This document shows positions 25,163-33,760 of a stretch of DNA of 44,723 nt, piece by piece. Positions within the stretch are counted from its first letter, which is position 1. Every line of letters starts with the position of its first letter. The notes below the pieces were generated by a model. That model did not search any database, had not been told where the DNA came from, and worked only from the letters and a program-made list of their open reading frames with translations. The stretch covers positions 1-44,723 of the forward strand of contig NZ_JAAGNI010000040.1 of NCBI RefSeq assembly GCF_010550605.1, given 5' to 3'. This DNA comes from Streptomyces sp. SID9727 (lineage in GTDB: Bacteria > Actinomycetota > Actinomycetes > Streptomycetales > Streptomycetaceae). Made by a program: the position numbers and the translations under genes.

Positions 25163-25365
25163 CGCCTCCGTCAGCAACTCCTCCGGCGCGTCCGGAGATT
25201 GCTCACCCGTCGGCGGGGAGCCCGGACGCATATCCGGCCCCCTGGGCCGCGGGGTTCCGGCCTGCACCGACGGACGGCAGTGCGCAGTACTTCACAAGAT
25301 CGGAACCGGAATTTGTCATCCGATGACAAGCGGTCCGGATCTTTGCGAACGGGCTGCTCAAGGGC

Positions 25366-25395
25366 TTGTCCTGGCGGTGCCGGTGAACTTAACGT
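25366..25395 (+). promoter_or_regulatory. Possible second mce promoter
   Basis: TTGTCC (25366-25371), an 18-base spacer and TAACGT (25390-25395), about 50 bases before the ATPase start. It has no palindrome of the shared type, so it could give basal transcription. Confidence 0.35.
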
Positions 25396-25445
25396 GCGCC
25401 CCTCAGCGCATTTCTGTCACTTCGTGAGCGCACGCAGGAGGTGGG

Positions 25446-26441
25446 ATGGGAATCGAAGTAGTGGTCGAAGGACTCACCAAGTCTTTCGGCAAGCAGAACA
25501 TCTGGCAGGATGTGTCGCTCACGCTTCCCGCAGGCGAGGTCAGTGTCATGCTCGGCCCGTCCGGGACGGGGAAGACGGTGTTCCTCAAATCCATCATCGG
25601 CCTCCTCAAACCTGAGCGCGGGCGGGTTCTCGTCAATGGCGTCGACATGGTGAACGGCTCCGAGCGGGACATCATGGAGACGCGCAAGCTCTTCGGCCTC
25701 ATGTTCCAGGACGGCGCCCTTTTCGGGTCGATGTCGCTTTTCGACAACATCGCGTTCCCGCTCCGGGAGCACACCCGCAAGAAGGAATCCGAGATCCGCC
25801 GCATCGTCATGGAGCGGATCGACGTCGTGGGCCTCCTGGGCGCGGAGAACAAGCTCCCCGGCGAGATATCCGGCGGTATGCGCAAGCGGGCCGGCCTCGC
25901 CCGCGCCCTCGTCCTGGACCCGCAGATCATCCTCTGCGACGAACCGGACTCCGGCCTCGACCCGGTCCGCACCGCGTACATCTCCCAGCTCCTCGTCGAC
26001 CTCAACGCGCAGATCGACGCGACGATGCTCATCGTCACCCACAACCTCGACATCGCCTCCACCGTGCCGGACAACATGGGGATGCTGTTCTGCCGCAACC
26101 TCGTCACCTTCGGGCCGCGCGAGGTGCTGCTCACCAGCGACCTGCCCGTGGTCAACCAGTTCCTCGCCGGCCGCTGCGAGGGGCCCATCGGCATGTCCGA
26201 GGAGAAGGACGCCGCCACCCTCGCCGCCGAGGAGCTCAACGGCTACGGCCAGGGCATCAGCTCGGCCAACGCCCCGCGCACCGTCGTCCCCCAGCTGGAG
26301 CCCACGCCCGGCCTGCCGGTGCGCCAGGGCGCCCTGCGCCGCCGGGAGCGCGTCATGTCGATGCTCGGCGAGCTGCCGGAGGCCGCCCGCACCGCGATCC
26401 TCAACAGCTACAGCCCCGCCGTGGGCGGTGGACGCCGATGA
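25446..26441 (+). CDS. mceG: Mce transporter ATPase (MceG/Mkl)
   Basis: ATP-binding subunit of the Mce lipid importer, 331 residues. Walker A GPSGTGKT is at about 37-44, followed by a Q-loop in FQDGALFG, signature SGGMRKRAGLARAL, Walker B IILCDEP and switch His in IVTH. The final ~90 residues form the extension that MceG proteins use to contact their permease. It energises uptake through YrbE permeases. In mycobacteria mceG is unlinked and shared between several mce operons; here it leads the operon. The ATG has a perfect AGGAGGT, the strongest ribosome site in the region. ATGA overlap with the next gene. Confidence 0.96.
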   Translation: MGIEVVVEGLTKSFGKQNIWQDVSLTLPAGEVSVMLGPSGTGKTVFLKSIIGLLKPERGRVLVNGVDMVNGSERDIMETRKLFGLMFQDGALFGSMSLFDNIAFPLREHTRKKESEIRRIVMERIDVVGLLGAENKLPGEISGGMRKRAGLARALVLDPQIILCDEPDSGLDPVRTAYISQLLVDLNAQIDATMLIVTHNLDIASTVPDNMGMLFCRNLVTFGPREVLLTSDLPVVNQFLAGRCEGPIGMSEEKDAATLAAEELNGYGQGISSANAPRTVVPQLEPTPGLPVRQGALRRRERVMSMLGELPEAARTAILNSYSPAVGGGRR

Positions 26442-27301
26442 CCGCCCCCATGCCCGTACGGCCCCCCGGCGGACCGGAGCCGGTGGTGGACCGCGCCCCG
26501 GAGCCCGCGAAGGCGCCCGAGGCCCCGCGTCCCAGCAGGCTCGCCGCGCCGCTGCGCGAGACCGGGCGGCTGTTCGCGCTGGCCGGGACCGTGACCCGGG
26601 AGACCTTCCGACGGCCGTTCCAGGTGCGGGAGTTCATCGAGCAGTTCTGGTTCGTCGCCAGCGTGACCATCCTGCCCGCCGCCCTTGTGTCCATCCCGTT
26701 CGGCGCGGTCATCGCCCTCCAGGTCGGCTCCCTGACCCAGCAGCTCGGCGCCCAGTCCTTCACCGGCGGCGCCAGCGTCCTCGCCGTCATCCAGCAGGCC
26801 AGCCCCATCATCGTGGCGCTGCTGGTCTCCGGGGCCGCCGGGTCCGCGATCTGCGCCGACCTCGGCTCCCGCAAGATCCGCGAGGAGCTGGACGCCATGG
26901 AGGTCATGGGCGTCTCGCCCGTGCAGCGCCTGGTCGTCCCGCGCGTGCTCGCCACCATGCTCGTCGCCGTCCTGCTCAACGGCCTCGTGTCCGTCGTCGG
27001 CACCCTCGGCGGCTACTTCTTCAACGTGATCATGCAGCACGGCACCCCGGGCGCGTACCTCTCCAGCTTCTCCGCCCTCGCCCAGCTGCCCGACCTCTAC
27101 GTCAGCGAGGTCAAGGCGCTGATCTTCGGCTTCATCGCGGGCCTCGTCGCCGCCTACCGCGGCCTCAACCCGCGCGGCGGCCCGAAGGGCGTGGGCGACG
27201 CGGTCAACCAGTCCGTCGTCATCACCTTCATGCTGCTGTTCTTCGTGAACATGGTCCTCACGGCGATCTACCTCCAGATCGTCCCCGCGAAGGGGAGCTG
27301 A
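26438..27301 (+). CDS. yrbEA: YrbE-type permease A
   Basis: Integral membrane permease of 287 residues, MlaE family. After a ~50-residue Pro-rich cytoplasmic start come five or six membrane helices. The conserved cytoplasmic loop is SRKIREELDAMEVMGVSP, the EExDAxxxMG motif that docks the ATPase. It forms the channel heterodimer with the next gene product. ATG in an ATGA overlap with mceG. Confidence 0.95.
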   Translation: MTAPMPVRPPGGPEPVVDRAPEPAKAPEAPRPSRLAAPLRETGRLFALAGTVTRETFRRPFQVREFIEQFWFVASVTILPAALVSIPFGAVIALQVGSLTQQLGAQSFTGGASVLAVIQQASPIIVALLVSGAAGSAICADLGSRKIREELDAMEVMGVSPVQRLVVPRVLATMLVAVLLNGLVSVVGTLGGYFFNVIMQHGTPGAYLSSFSALAQLPDLYVSEVKALIFGFIAGLVAAYRGLNPRGGPKGVGDAVNQSVVITFMLLFFVNMVLTAIYLQIVPAKGS

Positions 27302-27304
27302 CCC

Positions 27305-28108
27305 ATGTCAATGCTCGGTTGGCTCGACAGATCCGGTGACCAGCTCGCCTTCTACATCAGGGCACTGATCTGGATTCCGCGCACCCTGCGCCGCTACCTC
27401 AAGGAGGTGCAGCGCCTCCTGGCCGAGGTCGCCTTCGGCAGCGGCGGCCTCGGCGTCGTCGGCGGCACCATCGGCGTGATGATCGCGATGACCCTGGCCA
27501 CCGGCACGGTCGTCGGACTCCAGGGGTACGCGGCCCTCAACCAGATCGGCACCGCCGCGTTCACCGGCTTCGTCTCCGCGTACTTCAACACCCGCGAGAT
27601 CGCCCCGCTCGTCGCCGGACTCGCCCTCTCCGCGACCGTCGGCGCCGGCTTCACCGCGCAGCTCGGCGCCATGCGGATCAACGAGGAGGTCGACGGCCTC
27701 GAATCGATGGGCGTGCGCTCGATGCCCTATCTCGTCACCACGCGCATCATCGCCGGGGTCGTCGCGATCATCCCGCTGTACGCGATCGGGCTGCTCTCCT
27801 CGTACGTCGCGTCCCGCTACGTCACCGTCCTGTTCAACGGACAGTCGGCGGGCACGTACGACCACTACTTCAATCTCTTCCTGTCCCCGGCGGACGTGCT
27901 CCTGTCGGTGCTCAAGGTGCTGATCTTCAGCGTGATGGTGATCCTCGCCCACTGCTACTACGGCTTCCACGCCACCGGCGGACCCGCCGGGGTCGGGGTG
28001 GCCGTCGGCCGGTCCGTGCGGAACGCGATCGTGCTGATCAGCGTCACCGACTTCTTCCTCTCCCTCGCCATCTGGGGCGCCACGACGACGGTGAAGGTGG
28101 CCGGCTGA
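27305..28108 (+). CDS. yrbEB: YrbE-type permease B
   Basis: Second MlaE-type permease, 267 residues, with about five membrane helices. The coupling motif RINEEVDGLESMGVRSM corresponds to that of its partner. It starts three bases after the yrbEA stop, and its stop overlaps the mceA start (TGATG). Together the two permeases make the inner-membrane gate for lipid passed along the MceA-F tube. Confidence 0.95.
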   Translation: MSMLGWLDRSGDQLAFYIRALIWIPRTLRRYLKEVQRLLAEVAFGSGGLGVVGGTIGVMIAMTLATGTVVGLQGYAALNQIGTAAFTGFVSAYFNTREIAPLVAGLALSATVGAGFTAQLGAMRINEEVDGLESMGVRSMPYLVTTRIIAGVVAIIPLYAIGLLSSYVASRYVTVLFNGQSAGTYDHYFNLFLSPADVLLSVLKVLIFSVMVILAHCYYGFHATGGPAGVGVAVGRSVRNAIVLISVTDFFLSLAIWGATTTVKVAG

Positions 28109-29412
28109 TGACCTCACGCGCCGCCCGGGCCACCGCCCGGAGAACCGCCGGAGTCGCCCTCTTCCTCGTGCCCGCCGTCCTCATCTGGGTCTCGGTGTCG
28201 GTGTACGAGAAGGACTTCACGCACGACGCGACCGTCACCGTGCGCACGTCGAGCGTCGGCAACGAGATGCACGAGAACGCCGACGTGAAGCTGCGCGGCG
28301 TGGTCGTCGGCCAGGTCCGGAACATCTCGGCCGACGGCGACGGGGCCCGGCTCACCCTCGCGATCAAGCCCGACAAGCTGGACCGCATCCCGGCCGACGT
28401 GTCCGCCCAGATGCTGCCCACCACGCTCTTCGGGGAACGGTTCGTCGCCCTCGTACCGCCCCCCGTGCCCTCGACGAAGACCCTCGGCGCGGGCGACGTC
28501 ATCCCGCAGGACCGGTCCAGCAACGCCATCGAGCTGGAAGAGGTCCTCGACAACGTCCTGCCGCTGCTCACCGCCGTGAAACCGGAGAAGCTGTCCGCCA
28601 CCCTGAACGCGGTCTCCACCGCACTGGAGGGCCGGGGCGAGAAACTGGGCGACACGCTGGTGAAGCTCGACTCCCACCTCCAGCGGTTCAACCCGCAACT
28701 CCCCACGCTCAACGAGGACATCAAGGAACTCGTCAAGGTGAGCCGGCTCTACGCGGACTCCGCCCCCGACGTCCTCGACGCCCTCACCGACTTCACCACC
28801 ACCAGCGGCACCCTCGCCGAACAGCAGGCGAACCTCGCGAACGTGTACGGGTCCACCACCGCGTCGGCCCGCGACGTCACCGCCTTCCTCCAGCGGAACA
28901 AGGACAACCTCATCCGGCTCGCCGCCAGCGGCAGGCCCACCCTGGAGACCCTGGCGAAGTACTCCTCGGAGTTCCCCTGCACCCTGCGCACCGTGGCCAA
29001 CTTCGTCCCGGCCATGGACAAGGCGCTCGGCAAGGGCACCGACCAGCCCGGGCTGCACGTGACCCTCAAGACCGTGCCGTCCAAGGGGAAGTACGTCGCG
29101 GGCACGGACACCCCGGTCTACAACGCCACCGGCGGACCGCACTGCTACTCCATCCCCTACGTCGGCCAGACCGTGCCCACCGCCGACGCCAGGACCGCCG
29201 CCGACACCGACCGGGCGGACCCGGACCCGGCCACGCCGGTCGAGGTCCCCGCGGCCGACCCGTCGCTCGGCATGCCCAACTCGCCGCAGGAGAGCCGCCT
29301 CGTCAACGAGCTGGTCGCTCCCTCACTGAAAGTCCGGCCGCAGGCCCTGCCCGAGTGGAGCAGTGTGCTCATCGGCCCGGCCTTCCGCGGTGTGGAGGTG
29401 AAGCTCAAGTGA
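28108..29412 (+). CDS. mceA: Mce-family protein A
   Basis: First substrate-binding subunit, 434 residues. One N-terminal membrane anchor (about 14-32) precedes the MCE domain (about 40-115; VKLRGVVVGQVRNIS, then LFGERFVALVPP). A long helical region with heptad character follows to about 290 and forms part of the hexameric needle. The tail is Pro/Asp-rich. The MceA-F hexamer is thought to form a hydrophobic tunnel from cell surface to membrane. GTGA overlap with mceB. Confidence 0.94.
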   Translation: MTSRAARATARRTAGVALFLVPAVLIWVSVSVYEKDFTHDATVTVRTSSVGNEMHENADVKLRGVVVGQVRNISADGDGARLTLAIKPDKLDRIPADVSAQMLPTTLFGERFVALVPPPVPSTKTLGAGDVIPQDRSSNAIELEEVLDNVLPLLTAVKPEKLSATLNAVSTALEGRGEKLGDTLVKLDSHLQRFNPQLPTLNEDIKELVKVSRLYADSAPDVLDALTDFTTTSGTLAEQQANLANVYGSTTASARDVTAFLQRNKDNLIRLAASGRPTLETLAKYSSEFPCTLRTVANFVPAMDKALGKGTDQPGLHVTLKTVPSKGKYVAGTDTPVYNATGGPHCYSIPYVGQTVPTADARTAADTDRADPDPATPVEVPAADPSLGMPNSPQESRLVNELVAPSLKVRPQALPEWSSVLIGPAFRGVEVKLK

Positions 29413-30440
29413 AGCGCCGCTCCCTCGCGGGACCGCTCGCGAAATCGATCGTGTTCATCGTGGTGACGAGCCTGGCCACCACGGTCCTGGCCCTCTCCAT
29501 CGCCAACACCGGTGTGGGCGAGACCCGTTCGTACAAGGCCCGGTTCACCGACGCCACCGGACTCGTCGTCGGGGACAGCGTCCGCGTCGCCGGAGTCAAG
29601 GTCGGCCAGGTCGAGTCGGTCGAGGTCGCCGACCGCCGGGTCGCCGAGGTCCGCTTCAGCGTCCGCAGGAGCAAGAAGCTCCCGGCCTCCGTCACCGCGT
29701 CGATCAAGTACCTCAACATGGTCGGCCAGCGCTACATCGACCTGGACCAGGGCGCGGGCCCCGTCGGCGAGAGCTTCGCCCCGGGCGCCACCATCCCGCT
29801 GTCGCGCACCACCCCGGCGCTCGACCTCACCCAGCTCTTCAACGGCTTCCAGCCCCTCTTCGAAGGGCTCTCACCGCCCGACGTCAACGAGCTGGCCGGC
29901 TCCATCGTCCAGGTGCTCCAGGGCGAGGGCGGCACCGTCGACTCCATCCTCCAGCACGTCGGCTCGCTGACCGGCACGGTCGCCGCCAAGGACAAGGTGA
30001 TCGGTGAGGTGATCAAGAACCTCAACTCGGTCCTGAAGACCGTCAACGACCGGGAAGCCGGCTTCAACGACCTGGTCGACACCCTCCAGGCCCTCGTCAC
30101 CGGCTTCGCGGGCGACCGCAAACCCCTCGGCGAGGCCGTCACCGCGATGGGCGCCCTCACCACGGTCACCGCGGACCTCTTCGAGGACGGTCGCAAGCCC
30201 CTCAAGGACGACATCAAGCAGCTCGGCCGCCTCTCCGGGAACCTGGCCGACAACACCCCGAAGATCGAGAACTTCCTCCAGAAGACCCCGGCCAAGATGG
30301 AGGCCATCAGCCGCCTCACCTCGTACGGCTCCTGGCTCAACCTCTACCTCTGCGAGGCCAAGGTCAGCGGCGTGACGACGAGCGACGGCAGCACCCCGCC
30401 GACCGGCATCGAGATCACCCAGCCGAGGTGCCTGTCATGA
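29409..30440 (+). CDS. mceB: Mce-family protein B
   Basis: Mce subunit of 343 residues: membrane anchor at about 10-30, MCE domain with VRVAGVKVGQVESVE and MVGQRYIDLDQG, then a coiled helical region. The C-terminus has a Tyr-Leu-Cys (NLYLCEA) typical of MceB. The GTG at 29409 overlaps the mceA stop (GTGA) and is the natural start; an earlier in-frame start lies inside mceA. ATGA overlap with mceC. Confidence 0.93.
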   Translation: MKRRSLAGPLAKSIVFIVVTSLATTVLALSIANTGVGETRSYKARFTDATGLVVGDSVRVAGVKVGQVESVEVADRRVAEVRFSVRRSKKLPASVTASIKYLNMVGQRYIDLDQGAGPVGESFAPGATIPLSRTTPALDLTQLFNGFQPLFEGLSPPDVNELAGSIVQVLQGEGGTVDSILQHVGSLTGTVAAKDKVIGEVIKNLNSVLKTVNDREAGFNDLVDTLQALVTGFAGDRKPLGEAVTAMGALTTVTADLFEDGRKPLKDDIKQLGRLSGNLADNTPKIENFLQKTPAKMEAISRLTSYGSWLNLYLCEAKVSGVTTSDGSTPPTGIEITQPRCLS

Positions 30441-31453
30441 TCAAGCCGATACGCCACCGCAACCCCGTCGCCGTCGGAGTCGTGGGCCTGCTTCTCCTCG
30501 CCCTCCTCGGATTCGGGGCCTACCGGGCCGACTCGCTCCCCTTCATCGGCGGCGGCACCGCCTACAGCGCCGACTTCACCGAGTCCGCCGGGCTCGGCGA
30601 GGGCGACGAGGTCCGCATCGCCGGCGTCAAGGTCGGCAAGGTCACCGGTGTCTCCCTGGACGGCGCCAAGGTGAAGGTCACCTTCAAGGTCGAGGACGCC
30701 TGGATCGGCAACGCCAGCACCGTCGGCATCGCCATCAAGACGCTCCTCGGCGAGAAGTACCTCGCCGTCGACCCGCTCGGTGACTCCCCGCAGGACCCGG
30801 ACGAGCGCATCACGGCCTCCCGCACCACATCCCCGTACGACGTCACGCAGGCGTTCAACGGACTGGGCGAGACCATCGGCGAGATCGACACCGAACAGCT
30901 CGCCAAGAGCTTCGAGACGATCTCCGCCACCTTCAAGGACTCCCCGCCCGACGTGAAGAGCGCCGCGAACGGGCTCTCCGCGCTCTCGAAGACCGTCTCC
31001 GAACGAGACGCCCAGCTGGCCACCCTGCTCAAGGGCAGCAAGCAGCTCACCAAGACCCTCGCCAACAAGAAGAGCGGCTTCGAGACCCTCCTGGACGACG
31101 GCAACCTGCTCCTCGGCGAGATCCAGGCCCGCCGCGACTCCATCCACCTGCTGCTCACCGGCACCCGCGACCTGGGCACCCAGCTCACCGGTCTCGTCTC
31201 CGACAACAACAAGCAGCTGAAGCCCACCCTCAAGGCGCTCGGCCGGGTCACCGCGGTGCTCAGGAAGAACCGCAAGAGCCTCGACCAGGTGCTCGCGCTC
31301 GCCGGCTCCTACAACCGGCTCGTCGGCAACACCCTCGGCAACGGCCGCTGGTTCGACAACTACGTCTGCGGGGTCGTTCCGAAGAACTACCTGCCCGCCA
31401 ACACACCCCCGAAGACCGGCTGCATGCCGCCGAAGCAGGAAGGCGGGCACTGA
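30437..31453 (+). CDS. mceC: Mce-family protein C
   Basis: Mce subunit of 338 residues. Anchor helix VVGLLLLALLGFGAY, MCE domain with VRIAGVKVGKVTGVS and LLGEKYLAVDP, and a long helical segment to about 300. The C-terminal YVCGVVP and TGCMPP contain two Cys that could be disulfide-bonded outside the cell. The ATG at 30437 is in an ATGA overlap with mceB. Confidence 0.93.
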   Translation: MIKPIRHRNPVAVGVVGLLLLALLGFGAYRADSLPFIGGGTAYSADFTESAGLGEGDEVRIAGVKVGKVTGVSLDGAKVKVTFKVEDAWIGNASTVGIAIKTLLGEKYLAVDPLGDSPQDPDERITASRTTSPYDVTQAFNGLGETIGEIDTEQLAKSFETISATFKDSPPDVKSAANGLSALSKTVSERDAQLATLLKGSKQLTKTLANKKSGFETLLDDGNLLLGEIQARRDSIHLLLTGTRDLGTQLTGLVSDNNKQLKPTLKALGRVTAVLRKNRKSLDQVLALAGSYNRLVGNTLGNGRWFDNYVCGVVPKNYLPANTPPKTGCMPPKQEGGH

Positions 31454-31454
31454 G

Positions 31455-32594
31455 ATGAGACTCACCCGCGTCATCGGCATCGGCGCCGGCCTCGTCGTCG
31501 TGGCCGTCGCCGCCACCTCCGGGGTCTCGGCCCTGGAGGAGCAGGGCGGCACCACCGTCACCGCCTACTTCGACCAGGTCACCGGCGTCTACGCCGGATC
31601 CGACCTGCGCATACTCGGCGTACGCGTCGGCCGCGTCGAATCCGTCGAACCGCGCGGCAAGGACGTCAAGGTCGTCCTGCGCATCGACAAGGGCGTCCGA
31701 GTCCCCGAGGACGCGCACGCCGTGGTCGTCGCCCCCAGCCTGGTGGCCGACCGGTACGTCCAGCTGGCCCCCGCCTACACCGGGGGAGCGGTCATGGAGG
31801 ACGGCGCGCAACTGCTCGCCGCCAACAACGCCGTCCCGGTGGAGGTCGACCAGCTCTACGCGTCCATCACCGAACTGTCCACCGCGCTCGGCCCCGACGG
31901 GGCGAACGCCGAAGGGGCCTTCGCCGGGCTCCTGGACACCGGGGCCAAGAACCTCAAGGGCAACGGAAAGGACATCGGCGACTCCATCGAGCAGTTCGGC
32001 AAGGCGACCAAGACCCTGGACAAGTCGAGCGGCAACCTCTTCGACACGCTGTCCTACCTCCAGACCTTCACCACCATGCTGAAGGACAACGACGGAAACG
32101 TCCGGGCCGCCGAGGAACAGCTGAACTCCGTCACCGGCTTCCTCGCCGACGACAAGAAGAACCTCGGTGCCGCACTCAAGGAACTCGGCACCGCGCTCGG
32201 CCAGGTGAAGAGCTTCATCAAGGACAACCGGGGCGAGCTCAAGAAGAACGTGGACGCGCTCGTGCCGATCACCCAGGCTCTCGTCGACCAACGCGCCTCA
32301 CTGGCCGAGTCGATGGACGTCCTGCCGCTCTCCGCGGGCAACGTCCTCAACGCCTATGACCCCGAGCACCGCACCCTCAACGGCCGGACCAACCTCAACG
32401 AACTCAGCATGGGCGGCCCGCTCCTCGAATCGAGCCTCGCCCTCCAAGGGCTCGCCCCGGTGGACGCCGAACAGCGGAAGGCCCTGCCCGCGCTGCCGCT
32501 CCCGGCCGTGGGCACGGTCTACGGCACGCCGGCGGACGCCGGGGGCGCCAAGGACGCCAAGGACACGAAGGACGCGAAGGGGGCGAACCGATGA
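31455..32594 (+). CDS. mceD: Mce-family protein D
   Basis: Mce subunit of 379 residues: short N-terminal anchor (VIGIGAGLVVVAVAA), MCE domain (LRILGVRVGRVESVE, VADRYVQLAP), extended helical part with many Asn/Lys/Asp, and an Ala/Lys/Asp-rich tail of short repeats (KDAKDTKDAKGA). One base separates it from mceC; it overlaps mceE (ATGA). Confidence 0.93.
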   Translation: MRLTRVIGIGAGLVVVAVAATSGVSALEEQGGTTVTAYFDQVTGVYAGSDLRILGVRVGRVESVEPRGKDVKVVLRIDKGVRVPEDAHAVVVAPSLVADRYVQLAPAYTGGAVMEDGAQLLAANNAVPVEVDQLYASITELSTALGPDGANAEGAFAGLLDTGAKNLKGNGKDIGDSIEQFGKATKTLDKSSGNLFDTLSYLQTFTTMLKDNDGNVRAAEEQLNSVTGFLADDKKNLGAALKELGTALGQVKSFIKDNRGELKKNVDALVPITQALVDQRASLAESMDVLPLSAGNVLNAYDPEHRTLNGRTNLNELSMGGPLLESSLALQGLAPVDAEQRKALPALPLPAVGTVYGTPADAGGAKDAKDTKDAKGANR

Positions 32595-33760
32595 ACCGGA
32601 GACCGCGCAGACCCGCGGCCCTCGGCACCACGGGCGGGCCGGCACTCGTCGCGCTCGGCCTGTGCTGCACCCTCTTCGTCACCGGATGCGGAGCCCCGCA
32701 CTTCTCCGGCATCGAGGACCTGCCGCTGCCGGGCGGGGCCGACCTCGGCGACCACCCGTACGAGATCACCGCGGACTTCGGTGACGTGCTCAGCCTCTCC
32801 CCGCAGTCCTCGGTCAAGGTCAACGACGTCGCCGTCGGCCGGGTCACCAAGATCTCGCTGGCGCCCGACGGCTGGCAGGCCCGGGTCACCATGGAGGTCA
32901 ACGGGAAGATCGACCTGCCCGGCAACGCCTACGCCCACCTGGAGCAGTCCAGCCTGCTCGGCGAGAAGTACATCCAGCTCACGCCGCCCGCCAAGGGCAA
33001 GGAGCAGGGCACCCTCGCCGACGGCGACCGCATCCCGCTCACCCGTACCAACCGCAACCCCGAGGTCGAAGAGGTCTTCGGCGCCCTGTCCATGCTCCTC
33101 AACGGCGGCGGCGTCCAGCAGCTCAAGACCATCACCACCGAACTCAACAAGGCCCTGAGCGGGCAGGAACCCCAGGTCAAGTCCATGCTCCACCGGGTCG
33201 ACAAGCTCGTCACCAACCTGGACGACCACCGCGGCGACATCACCGCCGCGCTCGACGGCGTCAACCGGCTGTCCAGCACCCTCGCCGGCCGCAAACAGCA
33301 GGTCGGTACCGTCCTCACCAAACTCAGCCCCGGCATGAAGGTCCTGGAGAAGCAGCGCGGCTCGCTCATGACGATGCTCCGCTCCCTGGACACCCTCTCC
33401 GGCGTCGCCGTCACCACCATCAACCGGAGCAAGGCGGACACCATCGCCGACCTCAAGGCCCTCGCCCCCACCCTGCGCGCCCTCGCCGACTCCGGGAACG
33501 ATCTGCCCGACTCCCTCCAGGTGCTGCTCACCTACCCGTTCACCGACGAGGTGCTGCGCGGTGTGAAGGGCGACTACCTCAACGTGTACCTGGACCTGAC
33601 GGCCGAGCCCGGCACCCAGATCATCCCCGCGTACGACCCCGACGCACAGACCCCGCCCGCTCCGGCCCAGGCGGTCGCCGGCGCCGGGCTGCCGCTGCCC
33701 CTCCCCGCCACCTCGGCACCGACGACGAGCCGGCCCACGGAATCGAAGGGGAGCAACTGA
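32591..33760 (+). CDS. mceE: Mce-family lipoprotein E
   Basis: The lipoprotein member of the set, 389 residues. The signal peptide ends in a lipobox LFVTGC with Cys33 as the lipidated residue; all other Mce subunits here use a membrane helix. MCE domain with VKVNDVAVGRVTKIS and LLGEKYIQLTPP, helical needle region, Pro-rich tail. This matches the MceE position in mycobacterial operons (the LprK type). Start in an ATGA overlap with mceD; stop overlaps mceF (TGATG). Confidence 0.94.
   Translation: MNRRPRRPAALGTTGGPALVALGLCCTLFVTGCGAPHFSGIEDLPLPGGADLGDHPYEITADFGDVLSLSPQSSVKVNDVAVGRVTKISLAPDGWQARVTMEVNGKIDLPGNAYAHLEQSSLLGEKYIQLTPPAKGKEQGTLADGDRIPLTRTNRNPEVEEVFGALSMLLNGGGVQQLKTITTELNKALSGQEPQVKSMLHRVDKLVTNLDDHRGDITAALDGVNRLSSTLAGRKQQVGTVLTKLSPGMKVLEKQRGSLMTMLRSLDTLSGVAVTTINRSKADTIADLKALAPTLRALADSGNDLPDSLQVLLTYPFTDEVLRGVKGDYLNVYLDLTAEPGTQIIPAYDPDAQTPPAPAQAVAGAGLPLPLPATSAPTTSRPTESKGSN

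Larger units (their letters stand above)
24629..25445. other. Divergent promoter region before mce
   Basis: 817 bases without a convincing gene; short frames on both strands lack ribosome sites. It holds the minus-strand promoter of the secreted protein (24786-24815), the main mce promoter (25134-25162) and a possible second mce promoter (25366-25395). The mce leader from the first promoter would be about 276 bases. A 7-bp inverted repeat (CGTGCGC 25393-25399, GCGCACG 25428-25434) ends just before the AGGAGGT ribosome site. Confidence 0.6.
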
